Below, piece by piece: positions 47,060 through 59,920 of a stretch of DNA of 64,000 bases. Each line of letters starts with the position of its first letter. Position 1 is the first letter of the stretch. The notes beneath the pieces are model-generated. The model saw nothing but the letters and a program-made list of their open reading frames with translations, was not told the origin of the DNA and did not search any database. Made by a program: the position numbers and the translations under genes. Source of the DNA: Notamacropus eugenii (Eukaryota > Chordata > Mammalia > Diprotodontia > Macropodidae). The stretch spans positions 146,228,856 through 146,292,855 of the forward strand of contig NC_092875.1 in NCBI RefSeq assembly GCF_028372415.1. Direction: 5' to 3'.

Positions 47060-47490
47060 CTTTCAAAGCCCTACCCCCATTCCTCCTCCTCCCAGCTGCT
47101 CCCAATGCCCCTCCTGCTCCTTTTCCTTTGCTGTATATCTTGATTAAACTGTAAGCTTCTTGAGGGATAGAACAGTCTTTTTTTAAATTTTTATCTGTAT
47201 TCCCAGCACTTAGCACAGTGGCTGGAACATCTTTGTTGTTCAGTCGTTTCAATCATGTCTGACTCTTTGTGATCCCTTTTAGGGTTTTCTTGGCAAAGAT
47301 ACTGGAGTGGTTTGCCATTTCCTTCTCTAGCTCATTTTACAGAAGAGGAAATTGAGTTAACTGACATGCCCAGGGCCACATAGCATCTGAGGCTTGATAT
47401 CAGACCCAGCACTCTCTCCATTGTGTCATCTAGCTGCCCAAAGTAGGCACAGAGTAAGCACTTAAATAAATGTTTGTTTCCTTCTTTCTA
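47060..47490. repeat. L2-like 3' end (+) split by an inverted SINE
   Basis: 47135-47230 is L2 3' text ('ttaaactgtaagcttcttgaggg', 'cccagcacttagcacagtggctgg') resuming at 47450 ('gcacagagtaagcacttaaataaatg'). 47232-47448 is a minus-strand SINE: 'ttgttcagtcgtttcaatcatgtctgactctttgtga', 'ggcaaagatactggagtggtttgcc', then the body to 'ctccattgtgtcatctagctgcc'. Confidence 0.85.
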
Positions 47491-47874
47491 ACAAGCACAA
47501 ATCAGCACAAACACACAAGTAAATGAAAATGCCATTGTAGGAGAATCAAACAGTATCATGATAAGTCACTACAGTCCCTGTCAGTTCTAAATCCTATGAA
47601 ACAATGAACTTGTTGTCCATCTCATATATCTCTAGCTCAGCACATAGTCCTACTTTCATGTCCATTTCAGATCTTAAACTTGAATCCATTTTTAACCCTA
47701 ACCCTAATTCCATTACTTATTTCGTGTATGCTGATATATAAAGGAATCATAAAACTATATAGCAATCACACGGTCAAGGAAGAAGACTTCAGACTCTTAT
47801 CTTAGGTTATGAAACTTTACAATGAATTCTCATGTAATGTTCATATGGAATATCTGTGCCTGACCTATGGTAGA

Positions 47875-47990
47875 GGCTTCTGAGTTCATATTAGGCTGAT
47901 CAGGTGGACACACTGTACCTTGCCCTCAACACAATGATGTCATTTTGGTCTTCTTTGAACACAAAGGATAAAAACAACCATTGATAAAAG
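47875..47990 (+). repeat. RTE-type SINE tail fragment
   Basis: 'caatgatgtcattttggtcttctttgaacacaaaggataaaaacaacc' resembles the SINE tail end. Confidence 0.65.
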
Positions 47991-48079
47991 ACAAATCAAT
48001 GAAACTATCCCCATTACAAATTTTTAAAAATAAACCTTTCAATGCTTCAAATTAGGGTAATTTTTTTAGCCTAGCAATT

Positions 48080-48175
48080 CAACTCAATTTAATTAAACAA
48101 ACATTTATTAAGTATTTATTATGTGCAAATTACTGTCATAGGCATTTGAAGAAACTACAAATAAATATATTCTAT
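48080..48175 (+). repeat. Ancient mammal-wide repeat fragment
   Basis: 'aaacatttattaagtatttattatgtgc' and 'ctgtcataggcattt'. Confidence 0.65.
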
Positions 48176-48179
48176 TCCA

Positions 48180-49325
48180 TTAACTAAAGATTTCGGAATT
48201 TCAAACCTGTGATTATTATTTAAATAAAGTATACTTACTGATAAGTAGAATAAAGCTATAAAAATAGAGGAAGTCACACTTTATTATTAAAAACAGCTGA
48301 CACTGGGCTATCATACACTGGAACACCCTGTATATATCTCAACAGCAGTTAATACATCAGTACCAAAGTGGGAATAAAACAGCAAAAGTACTCTTGTTTT
48401 GACCAAAATAATGTCATACGTCTCGTATTATGAGAGATTAATTTTACAAATTGGAGAACTGTCACATAATTTTCTAAGCATTCTGCTGAACATAAAAGGG
48501 AAACTGAAAAGGAAAACCTAGAAATAAAATGTACTTTGATTACCAGAAAAAGCAACAAATGAAAAGAGACTTTGGACAACATAAACTATCACAGGGATTC
48601 AGAATTTTAAGGTTTGCAAAATAATGTGCTCTCATTAAGTTTCAGCTTTATCCTCATGCTATTGCAGGGTTTTTCATCCTTCTTGGCAGTTATGTTGGGA
48701 CTCACAGTGCCATTAAGCAAAAGGTGAAAAGTCATAGCAGGAATTTACAAAGCACTCTGTGATATGTTTTTCTACTTCTAACCATCCTTTTAGAATAATA
48801 TGTACTAAACTGAAGGGATCTGATACCTTTGAGTTTATGACACAGAAAAAAGAGTTTGTAACTGAAGTCATGTCTTTTAAAGACATTATTTGTTCCCATT
48901 CACAATGTTGTCTCCTTTTAAGGATGACAAAAGTTACGTGAAATTCTTGGTAGTTTAATCGTTTTGTAATTGAGCATAATACTCACCGCTGGCATACAGA
49001 AGTAATAATGTTAATATCTGAATAGACTGAAAAATTTGTACAAATCTTTTTTTATCAGTATGTTAGAGGAAAAATAGTTATGACTTTAAATTATATCCAT
49101 ATCCAAAGAAATAACTTGGTGTTACATATGCTTGCTTCTAGCAACGCTAACAGATGTTCACAAATCTTAGGAAATTCTTCATTGGTTCATCTTTTGCAGT
49201 ATATTGCTACTTATTATCTACTTGCCAAGAATAAAAGTTTTCACAGATATAGGAATTAAAGTACATATACATGCAAAGAATGAATCTGCTACAAAAGCGG
49301 AACTACAGAGACCATGAACATGAAA
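48180..49325. other. Intronic stretch, nothing recognised
   Basis: AT-rich, no supported feature. Confidence 0.4.
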
Positions 49326-49329
49326 CTCC

Positions 49330-49830
49330 ATCACTCAGCTCCAAAGATTTTCTCTGGCCTTCCCCCATGCTTAGAAGTCCCAAATGAAATACCACCTTTT
49401 ATAGGAACCCTTTTCCAACTCCTCTTTTAAAAAAAAAAAACAACTTCATGTTTATTCATACTTTTCAATACACATACACACATAAATACACACCATAGAT
49501 ACATAAAAAGGAAGATTTACAACAGTAAAGATATATGCAATCCGAATTCCAATAAATTCATGATGGGATCACACATGAGTATGAATCTAAACCAACCTAC
49601 TCTTCTTAATTCTAACCTCTGTTAATTATTTCCTATTTATCTTCCATATAGCTTGCTTTGTATATATTTGTTTGCACGTTCTCTCCATCATTACATTGTA
49701 AGCTCCTTGAGGTCAGGGACTGTCTTTTGCCTCTTTTTATATCCCTAAAGCTTAGCACAGTGCCTAGAACATAGTAGGGATTTCATAACATTTTTTTTTA
49801 ATTGATAGATTTTGTAACATAAAAAATCGG
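49330..49830 (+). repeat. L2 3' end with an internal insertion
   Basis: 49340-49425 ('tctctggccttcccccatgc', 'ggaacccttttccaactcctc') and 49605-49800 ('taattctaacctctgttaattatttcc', 'gtaagctccttgaggtcagggactg', 'cttagcacagtgcctagaac') are one L2 3' end. An A-rich segment of about 180 bases separates them. Confidence 0.85.
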
Positions 49831-50029
49831 TAAGTTTCTCAGTTTCATATTATGGTTCTGATAACCTTTTTAAATAAATCTCCCAGAAAAGCTGAATAAC
49901 TGTTTGATTGTGCTGAGGATCTTCACAAAGGCAGTGATACTCTTCCTTCACACCAGTGATTGGCATCTTTGATATTCTCAGATACAATACCAGGAGCCAG
50001 GGATTCCAATTTGAAATCAACAACAAACA

Positions 50030-51720
50030 AAAATATAGCTTCTATATTAGGCTAGTCAGGTTACACATCCTCTTAGGATTCCAGGATACCCTATGGGGTT
50101 TGGGGCAGTTTTTTTAATTGCCATTGGCTCAAGGGGGTGTATTCCTCACTTATTTAGGGGAGTAGTGACTAGTACTCCAGTTCCATTTAACTACTTAACA
50201 TAAATTAACTTTTACAATGGGATATTTACAATTTTTCTTCTAACAATTACAACTTTTCTCCCTGGCATACTCTCTCTTACAACACAACTAGGTCTCTAGG
50301 CAAGTAGTTGGAGGAATGGGCTCAATTTAGCTAAATCCCTACATAGCCTGAGTCCCACAAAGTTCAGATAAAAAAAAAAATCAGTCTGCCAAATAAGTCC
50401 TTGTCTCTGAAGGTCCATAATATCACCCCTTCCTCTTTGGAGGCATTAATGCTGGGCCATCTGCAACACTAAACCTGGATAAAAATTCCTAAATCCCTGT
50501 GTTTTTCTCTGATCTTTTGACATGCTCAAGGTCAGAGACTACTCCCTTCACTAGATGCCATGAGTAAAGGTGTCACTTAGACACTCAAGAAGCAAACAAG
50601 GCAAAGAAACTATAGTTAAAGCTAAGAGACCTTTTTCAACATCTTTGGAACCAACTGAAAGGCTTCCTCTCCAACACATAATTAGTTGACCAAAAACAGT
50701 TATGGAATGTCTATGCAAGCTTCATACTCTGTCTCTCCAAGGTATTTCTCTCACAAGTCATCAAGTCTTCTGGAAGCAGGTTTCCCAAGTTCTCCATATG
50801 GAGAAATGCTGTTCCAAATGCACTGCTCCTGGATAAGACTCATCTCATAAATAAAACCCAACCCATTAAGACATCATTATAAGTTCATTTCTTTCTAACT
50901 GGTACATGACCACAATGAGATAGGGAGAAGATACCTTGTTAATGCAGTCTTATGTCATGAAATTCAGTTTAGGCTAATTGATTTGAGAGGTTTAAAGTAA
51001 AACCAATGGATAAAAATGTAGAAATCTTATCACAATTAAAAATATAGTACCTTAAATAACATCACAAGAAGCTTACTTTAATTTGGAATGACATTATTAT
51101 AATCACACCACAAACTAGGAAGCAATTTTCACAGCACGTCGTGCCACAGGGTATAGCTCTCAATCTCATTCTTTCTCACCCTCCAGCAAGTCTAGGTTTC
51201 TATTCATGAAAACTTCTAGGGTTACAGCTATAATTACATTACCTCCATTAGAGGGAGCTTATTAAAATGGAAAAATAAAGTGCTGGTCATATAGTAAAAT
51301 AGAACCTGGATTCAAATGCCATTTCTGATGCCTCTTCTAGAGGCATCTAGATTCCTTTCTCTTACCTTCATTCCTTCTTTATCTACTGTACTTTGCTGTT
51401 TACAAACATGTAGTCTGGTGATCTTGTGATCCTCTGAAGTTTCAGTTCTATATTTCCTCTCCCTTTTACAGCCAAAAACCTAGAACAAGTAAACTATGTT
51501 TTTTGTTTCCACTTCACTTCCTACTCACTTTTTAACTACTATATTCCAAACCAACCACTCTACTTAAAGTACTCTCTAAAGATTACCTCTTTGCATTTTT
51601 AAAAGATTCTTTGTAATTGTGAATTTAACAAGTATTAACAAACATGAACACAAATATACAAAGATTGAAGAGGACTGTATTAGAAGTTCTGCATTTCTGT
51701 TATGTATAGATCTTTAAAAG
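50030..51720. other. Unassigned, possibly old LTR-derived
   Basis: 50030-50960 is a continuous, moderately GC stretch without coding frames whose texture resembles a solo LTR or ERV piece on the minus strand. No termini were identified. 51290-51360 has a MIR-like phrase. Confidence 0.3.
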
Positions 51721-51870
51721 TATCAAGTTAAAAAGCATTTATTAAGCATCTACTATGACTGTATTACTGTGCTAATCAAGGAGGATACAAAGAAAGGCAA
51801 AAACATTTTCTGCCCACAAGGAGCTTACAATTTAATGTGAGTCAATATGTAAATAGGCATGTACAAACAG

Positions 51871-51942
<72 letters not shown>

Positions 51943-52171
51943 CCTCCCTCCCTCCCTCCCTATCAGCTCCTTCTCTGTGTTTCTAGTTATCACAGCTATA
52001 GGATACATTTAAGATAACATCAAAGGGTAGGTGCTACCATTAAGGGGGAATGGAAAAGATTTCTTGGAGAAGATGGTATTTTATCTGAAACTTGAAGAAA
52101 GCCAAGGAAACCAGGAGGCAGACAATTCTAGGAATGGAGGAAAGCTAATGAAAATGTCAGGACTCAGCATA

Positions 52172-52175
<4 letters not shown>
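51720..52175 (+). repeat. Ancient mammal-wide repeat split by a CT tract
   Basis: 'aaaaagcatttattaagcatctactatg', 'cccacaaggagcttacaatttaatg' before and 'gggggaatggaaaagatttcttggag', 'ctaggaatggaggaaagc' after the CT tract. Confidence 0.7.
51873..51960 (+). repeat. (TC)33 and (TCCC)n tract
   Basis: Perfect TC run to 51938 then TCCC repeats. A long polypyrimidine:polypurine mirror tract able to form H-DNA. Confidence 0.97.

Positions 52176-52232
<57 letters not shown>
52176..52232 (+). repeat. (TG)n microsatellite
   Basis: 28 uninterrupted TG units. Confidence 0.98.
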
Positions 52233-52236
<4 letters not shown>

Positions 52237-52269
52237 GAACAGTAAGGAAGTCTGTGTCATTAGAAGTAT

Positions 52270-53350
52270 ATATTAAGCTTAACACAAACTGTCATGGTGC
52301 TCTACGCTTCTTCCTCTTCTTCTCTTCCTCCTCCTTCTTCCTCCCCGTCCTCATCCTCTTTCTTTTATTAATCCTCCTCCTCTTTCTCTCAACTGTTAAA
52401 TCTGGTAACCTCTTCCCCCCATTGTTTATCTAACAACTTTTCTACAGCTTTCGACATTGTTTACTACTCATCATACTGAGCATCCTTTCTTTTTTGGGTT
52501 TCTGTGAAACTGTTCCCTGTTCTCCTGCTTATTTGACTGGACACTCTTTTTCAGTCTCACAAATCTACATCTATGATTTAATTATATATCTCCATCCTCT
52601 TAGCATGGTGTGTCCTCTCCCTTGAAAATCATTCATTTCCATGTAGTCATTCAGTTATCATCTCTATGATACCAAAGGTACACATTCATCCCAATCCCTC
52701 TCCAGAATTCCAGTTCCACACTTCCAGCTTCCTCCTACACTCCCCTCTTCACATTCCCTACTCCCACCATGTGAATGCTTCATTAGGATATCAACTTTAA
52801 CATGTTTAAAACAGAATTCATTATCTTCTTACTTAAATCTGCTCCTTCCCCCAAACAGTTCTGTTTCTATCAAGGGCATTGAAATCCTTCTGCTCACCCA
52901 AGTTTTACAATCTGGGAAAATAATTTTTTTATTCTTTCTTCTCTCTAAACCGGTCCCCTCTCACTCTCCAACCCCATATTCAGTTGCCAAGTCTGTACAT
53001 TTTGTCTACACATATCTCCTATTGTTTCCCTTCTCTCCACTCACATAGTCATCCTTCAATTTCAGGCCCTTACCATTTCTCATGTGCACTCATGCAATAG
53101 CCTTCTAATTTGTCTCTTATCTTTCTCAATTCTATTCCATCTTTTAAATCGTTGCCAAAATAATGTCAAAAGCCAAGATACAGATATGATCATGATACAC
53201 TCTTGTTCAAAAGTGTTCAATTACTCTCTATTGCCTCTAGTATAAATACAAACTCCTCAGGATGGCATTTAAAGCCTGCCACACTCCGTCTCCAACATAT
53301 TTTTTCCAGACTTGGTTCATGTTACTGTTAATTATCTACTAATTATTTTC
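52270..53350 (+). repeat. L2 LINE fragment
   Basis: L2 ORF2-derived blocks in order: 'ctgttccctgttctcctgcttatttgac', 'catttccatgtagtcattcagttatcatctctatgat', 'atgtttaaaacagaattcattatcttc', 'attcagttgccaagtctgtac', 'gcaatagccttctaatttgtct', 'ctcaggatggcatttaaagcctgcc'. No intact frame. Confidence 0.8.
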
Positions 53351-53359
53351 TTAGTTTCC

Positions 53360-53472
53360 TCCCCTAAAAATAATTGAAGAGGCTTTATTAAGTACCCATA
53401 CTGTATAAGACATGGTGCTAGGTACTGGGGATACACAGACAAAATGAAAAACAGTTCATACTCTTCAAGGAG
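53360..53472 (+). repeat. Ancient mammal-wide repeat fragment
   Basis: 'ttattaagtacccatactgtataagacatggtgctaggtactggggatacac'. Confidence 0.7.
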
Positions 53473-55850
53473 ATGACATTTGGTTGTGGGAAGAGCACAA
53501 TATGCAAGCATCTATATGATAATTATTGGGAACCAATGGGAACAGGAAATGGGATTTCCTCTCTTTCAGACCTTACCATGTCTAGTCTGCTCAGCTGGAA
53601 GTTCCTTTTGATCTCCCAGGACCCTTTTCTTTCCTTTGCAGCAGGAGTTGGGATCCAAAGATACCTTTCTTGTCCTTCAGTCTACCCTTCAGGATCACAG
53701 ATATCATTCTTGATCATATGCCAGATACACATGGGTACCACACAGATCAAGGAAGAATTAATATACATTTGAGAGGGACTTTCAGGCTGTAAGTATTTTG
53801 CCTTTGGGGAAGGTGTAATCTTATTCATTTTCCCTAGTGAGAGTCTTCAAATATTATGGCTAGTCATTATTAATTAATGTGGAAAAGCACATATTTTGCA
53901 TAAATGTGGACATTTATAATGGTTTTTTCTTTGCATTTGCAGAATGTCAGCTTGCTTGACTGATGCAAATTCTCCATTAAGGGAACTTGCTTTTGGAATA
54001 ATGATATCATTAAAGAGGAGTATCTTGGAGAAACTATGGAGCATTCATAGACATTCTGTAACTGGCTCAGGTTGGTTGCCCACTTGGTGACAGGAAAATT
54101 CTTTAGCCTTTGAGGTATTAAAAAAACAACCTGCCAGCATTAGCCAAGTCCTCTTTGACTCACTTGCTTGTGGACAGTAATGGTGACTCTTTCGCTCATG
54201 CAGTCTGGTAAGAGACCATGACATAAGGATCACTGATCTTTTGCTTGTCCTTTTCACTTCGAGTTGAAAGGAATGGACCCTTACAACTAATGAGCTTGAA
54301 AGGTCATCAAAACAGAACTTTGGTATCCTATTTTCCCAGAGTTGGGGTTTCAGCACCAGTGTAGCATTGATTTCCTGGCAATGAGTGACCTTTGAGATGC
54401 TAGCCTAGCTGAAGGACTAATCCAATAGTAATGTTACATCTAGACATGAACTTGATGCAACCAGTACTATACAGCATTTGACCTAAGTTTCTAGTCTAGT
54501 CCCCCAGAGACTAATGAGGTATAGGGGAGGGAGAGTAAGGTTGCATTGAGAGAAAAAAATGGTTGTATATTTGTTCTTGTCACATTTTTGAAGTAAATAT
54601 CCATTTGCAGAAGCTACTCAATGTTAAACGGTCAAATGAAACTGATGGATTAGTGACTGGCCTCTAACAATGGAGTAAATATAGCTGGTTGGAGATCCAG
54701 ATAATGGGAACAGAGAAAAGAGATCATCTTATAAACTCGTCAACATACCCTCATACTATGAGGGGCAGGTGTAACAGCTTGGCTAGAAAAGAGTAAGGCC
54801 AGAGCAAGTATGTTATAGATTTATAAAATTTGTTCTGATAAGAGTGATAAATGAACCCATTCCAACAAAGGAACTGGGCAGGGCAGTCCTAGTTTTTACA
54901 TACATTCTGTCCTTGTCCTAGGGAGACTGGAATTCTGTTTTTTTGGAGAGGAAGACAGTCATGACTAGATGATCTCTCCACTCTCTTTTCTTTAGTGTTA
55001 TTGGGTTAGAATCATTATTATTGTTAATGTATATTTGCAGTCTAGGGATAGGATTCTCTTTTCCTGGGTGGTTCAACATAAAAGCCATCTTCCCTAGTTG
55101 CTTGGGGTTGAGGGTAGTAATGAATAATTCCTTCCCAGACTTGGAAGGTAACAGTTTAATTTTCCCTGGCTTGGCTTCTCTCCTACCAAAAGCTTATTAC
55201 AAAGAAGACAGTTATGGATAGCTAGCAAACATATTTATCAAAGAAGTCAGTAAAACAACAATTGGAGAACATACAGATTAGTTTAGGTGGCAGAACATGT
55301 ATGAGTGAAATGGAGCTCTTTGACATAAGTGGGATGAAGACAGGTCCAAGGAGATAACAGTCTAACCAGGGAGGCCCATTTCTGGTATTCTTTGGAGCAC
55401 AGGTGGTGGAAATGAAAGGATGTGCTGAAGTGCTGGCTCTTTCTCACAAGCCTATGGCTACATAGGGACTGCCACTTTCCATTTCAAGTCTGCAAATTCA
55501 CTTTCTCTCACTCTGTTTTTCTCATTTTGATTCTCTCTTAGAAGCTTCAGTCAATTAGGAATCACATCTGCCTACAAATACATAGTATCACAGGCCTGCA
55601 CTTCAGGCAACTGCCTAAATTTGCCTGGTCAAGGGTGCTATACTATAATCTAGAGGTTATCCTAGGTACTGCTATGGCAGCAGAACCAAAGCTCTGTCAA
55701 GCTCTAGCACACCAAAAATGCTTTAATAGTGATCGTGGCATACATCTGAGAAAAGGCTTATCACTAGTATTCTGGCCACTTGGTGATTAATTCTTGGCAC
55801 AAGGCAACTCATGTAATATACAAAAATGTAAAACGGCCCTCAGTAATGTG
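53473..55850. other. Unclassified 2.4 kb block
   Basis: More GC-rich and less repetitive than its surroundings. It has frames of 99 codons (53473-53772, plus) and 103 codons (54045-54356, minus) with no recognised domain. The texture could be an old ERV/LTR or a noncoding transcript. No splice-linked exons were found. Confidence 0.3.
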
Positions 55851-56139
55851 CACTCACCCATATCTTCCCTTTATACTACTATAGAATGTTTTGAAAATTG
55901 AGAGAAGTTTTTAAGAATTACTTAGTTATCAAAAAATCTAGAAATATTAACCAGAGATGTTCAATATGAGATCTTTGATTGCACTTACGACAAGTGATTG
56001 GACATTATAACTCGAGGAAGTATATTCTATTTATTCTGACATTCTTAATATAAATGAAGCCAGAAGACAAAAGGAAGTTGAAGTTAAAAGGAAAGCTAAG
56101 GTTATAAGCATGTATTAAGTACTTGTCATATTCCAGACA

Positions 56140-56325
56140 GGTGGAAGAATGGAGAGAATGCTGGGCCTGGAGTCTAGAAGACCTGAAGTAAAATCTGGTC
56201 TCAAATACTTACTAGCTGTATGACCCTGGGCAACTTACTTAACCCTGTTTGCTTCAGTTTCTTCATCTTTAAAATGAGCTGGAAAAGGAAATAGTAAACC
56301 ATTCCAACTCTGAGATTCTATGCTT
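56140..56325 (+). repeat. tRNA-derived SINE
   Basis: 'atgctgggcctggagtctagaagacctgaag' , 'tagctgtatgaccctgggcaacttac', 'cagtttcttcatctttaaaatgagctgg', 'aaaccattccaa'. Confidence 0.88.
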
Positions 56326-56639
56326 CAGTGATACCAAATTTATAGAGAATAGTGCTGAAATATTTGTATCAGTTTGGTTTTGTCACCAAAGCCGTAAGAT
56401 TTTTTCCAATCCTTAAATATCCTAGTCATTCACATGAGAAAAATGAGGAAAATTCTTAATGTCTAGATGCCCAATGGAACAAAACTATAGAAGATAATAT
56501 TAGATGAGAAAAATGGGTAGGATCATAGGATTTGGGGCTGAAAAGACCTTACAGAACTCATACTCAATACATTTGTGATCTTGAGCAAGAAATGAGAGAC
56601 AGAATAATAGCTCTAAGAGGGAAGCAAAGAAGAGTCTAG

Positions 56640-56815
56640 TTTAAGAGCTTGCAATGACTCTTGCAGTTAGAGTACTTAGGTTCCAAGGGAAGGTCTGCCA
56701 CGTGGGTGACCATGACAAGTCACTTCACTTCTATGATGTCCATTTTCTTTACGTGGAAAATAAGTGGCTTGTACTAGATGACCTTTAAAATTCCTTTCAA
56801 CTAAAAATTTATTAA
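56640..56815 (+). repeat. MIR SINE
   Basis: 'gtgaccatgacaagtcacttcac' ... 'tactagatgacctttaaaattcctttcaac'. Confidence 0.75.
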
Positions 56816-56819
56816 TATC

Positions 56820-59800
56820 CTTTAGGCACAGATTTTATGTTCTATCACAACAAACAAATTTAAGGTAAAAAATGTTACTGGATTAAGTACATTGGATTAG
56901 AAATTGCAAGTTATAATTCTTGCTTATTCTTTCGGTGACCATCTGTATGTGACGTTAAAAAACAACCTACTGTTTATTTATATACTGCTTAGTTTATTCC
57001 TCTGCAGAAGAGAGAGAATGAAAATTTCCTTCTGAACCTCATTATGTATCAGAGATTCATTCAGTCATGAATTCGTCCACACATTCTCTCATTGTCTCCT
57101 CTGTGCAGAGTATTTTCTCTTAAAGTTCTTGGTTCTGATACTACTGAAAAATATTTAATCATGGCTTTGTGACATTAAAACAAACTGCATTATATGTGTT
57201 ATCAATGTGTGAAAAACAAGTCATACAACAATCCTGGAGAATCAAAAGTGAAAAAATCTTGAGATAAAAGACTGATTTAGACAAATAGCTAAAATTAGGT
57301 AAAATGATACAGAATATTGTGAAAAATAAAGGACAAATATCCTACTCAATTTTTTTTTACAATGTATGCATTTTCAAAAGCATTACTTAGCCCTCAGTCA
57401 TGTTCTGTCAGAAGAACATCATTTTGTGCTGAACAAATATTCTCATAAGCCACAGATACTGTTGACAATAAATGTACCTACTTTTCACATGATTTTGCTT
57501 TGCCAGTATACAGTGTTCATAAATGCCTATTCAACAGTGCCTGGAAGTAAACAAGTGAGTGAACTCTCATGGATGAATTAATTCATCAAAACAAGTATCT
57601 TTTTAACTACATCAGTTCAAGCTTCTCTTTCACTGTAATAGCACATTTTGCTGGCTCATACACTATCTATTTTAGTATGATGTTTGAAACAGCAAAATTA
57701 GTACTGATTCTACAAAAAGCAAACAACTTACCTGGAACAAACTGTTCTCCCTGAGAGATGAATTACGTATTTCAGGACACAGACTACTTAAGCTATACTT
57801 ATTGTCCAAAAATAATGGATTTTATCCATAAAAATGAAGCAACTGTGTCATAAGCCCAGGCCGATAATTTTATAATTTGTAAAAAGCACATTCCTTATAC
57901 CATTCAGTACTTTTATTCTATTTCAATAGAAACATGAGAATAGAATTGGAACTCAAAGAATGAGTAGTGTGAGATAACTAGTACTATGGAATTGCTTGTC
58001 TATACCAGTGGTATCAAAACTGAAATAGAAACAGATCTATGTGGGCTTAATATTGACTTTAGAACCCAGAAATTGACATTATCTATTTTGTATTGCATTT
58101 TTCTTTTTTTGCTAAATATTTCCCAATTTCATTTTAATATGCTTTGGGCTGTACTCAGGAGGTTTTGAGGCTATTTTTAACCCTAGACCAACAATTTAAC
58201 ACTTCTGGTCTAAAGTATCACAACTGTGTAACATCTGTGTTGAAGGAAATGGCTTCTATTTTTTCTAAAGAAAAAAAAACTAGTACTTACAATTCTATTA
58301 TACTGCAATGGGACTTTTTTTCTACCTTATTTTTCCCCAAAAAGAATAAACCTAGTACTCTTTTTCAGATATCTGAACATATAAATATCTTCTACTTTAA
58401 GAAAGCTTGTTATTTAAAAATCTTATTTCAAATACATACATTTATTAAATATATGTTAGGTGGTAGCTATTGTGACCAAGGATTAATTAAAATTAAGCAC
58501 TCTAGATCAGAAATTTACAAAAAAAAAAGTTTCTTTTGATTGTTGGCCATTTCAAAGGTAGGAACAATGAAAGAAATATTCTCAAAAATATCATCCATAA
58601 AATAACTGCCTTGTTTCTCTCTGTGTTGGAGAATATACTTCAAAAGGTGGATGGTGGGGAAAATCCTTAAATTAAACTCAGTGATCAATTAAAGTCTTTT
58701 TTTTTTATTTGTGAGAATAAAAAATTAGTAAGTTTTGGTATAGTTGGCATCTTAAATGAAGAAAAGATAAGAAAGAATAAATGAGACAAGAAACTCCTTA
58801 AATGATTTCTAAGGTCCTCAATCCTATTATCTATGACTCCTTTTTCCTTCTCCTCTCCTCCATAAGCATACATTATCACCTGATATTGAATCTGATCATC
58901 ACTACGAATCTTACTATTATCCATCTCCCCTGGAAACAATCTGGAAATGACAGGACCAAAAAAATAAAAGGAGAAAAGAAAGAAAAAAGAAAGGAGAGAA
59001 ACATTAAAAGTACAGTCCCAGTAAGCACCAGAATGAAATCAGACCTTCAAAATAAGTGCAGAGGGGCATTTCACCTCAGCAATCCCAACTCATCCTTTAA
59101 GAGTGGCAAGTACATTCAGAATGGGGGTAGAATAGTACTAGTGAATCAGGCAGAACTAGTTAGCCAGAAAAAAGCAGCACAATTTAGCATGTAAGGGAGT
59201 ACTTAGACAAGGGCATGGTAACTGCTACAGTGCTCTATGTAGTCATAGAAAGAGTATCTGTGGCATGATCAAATGGCTGCCCAGAATTCCTGGAAGCCTT
59301 TCTGGGCAGGTGCAAAGAAGTCAATTCCTTCGGAATTTAGGTGGTCAGAAATGAAGATAACCTCAGGCAGTATCTTATTGTAATAGGATAATGTTAAGAA
59401 ATCTGCAAAGATTTAGTACTAAAACAAAATAGTGCATAGTCACTCATTTATTCTGCAAGCCAATAGCAGGTTACATTTAGCTTAGAGATCAACAAGTCTA
59501 ACATCTTCACATAAACCAGGAAGGGACCACACTTCCTAGACACTTGAAAAGTGCTTAGTGTAGAGGATTCTATCACACTATTTAAAAAGCCTAGCTATTA
59601 TGTGCTAGGAAGAAATACATATGTAATTTATTGATTGCCCCTGTCTTATAGTATATCAAGGGGAATGGTACAAACACAAATATGTAATATTACATAACAC
59701 AGCAGCATAAGGATGACTCTTGGGTCTCAAAGGCTCTACCTATGGAGCACCAGATCTGGTAGGCACTTCCAAGCTGATAAAATGTCTATCACGGGCTTGG

Positions 59801-59855
59801 TCATGGACTATCTGAAGGTCAGTATAGGTAAGTTCCATTAGGCTCTTGACCAGAA
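56820..59855. other. Intronic stretch, nothing recognised
   Basis: AT-rich. Frames at 58144-58539 (131 codons, plus) and 58802-59194 (130 codons, plus) show no domain, and neither has supporting features. Confidence 0.4.
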
Positions 59856-59858
59856 AGT

Positions 59859-59920
59859 TGATGATGATGATGATGATGTATGTGTGCATCCATGCATGTG
59901 TGTGTATGTGGGGGGGGGGG
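59859..59920 (+). repeat. (TGA)7, TG-rich and G11 simple repeats
   Basis: TGA run (59859-59879), mixed TGTG/CATG, then eleven G (59910-59920). Confidence 0.9.

Noticed and set aside
47695..47712. Telomere-like TTAACCCTAACCCTAA
   Set aside because: Only two to three units; expected by chance and not an interstitial telomere array.
54045..54356. 103-codon minus-strand frame as an exon
   Set aside because: No recognisable domain, no clear splice sites and not a known RIM2 segment.
58144..59194. Two 130-codon plus-strand frames
   Set aside because: AT-rich, Lys/Phe/Ile/Ser-dominated translations without features; opposite to the RIMS2 strand.
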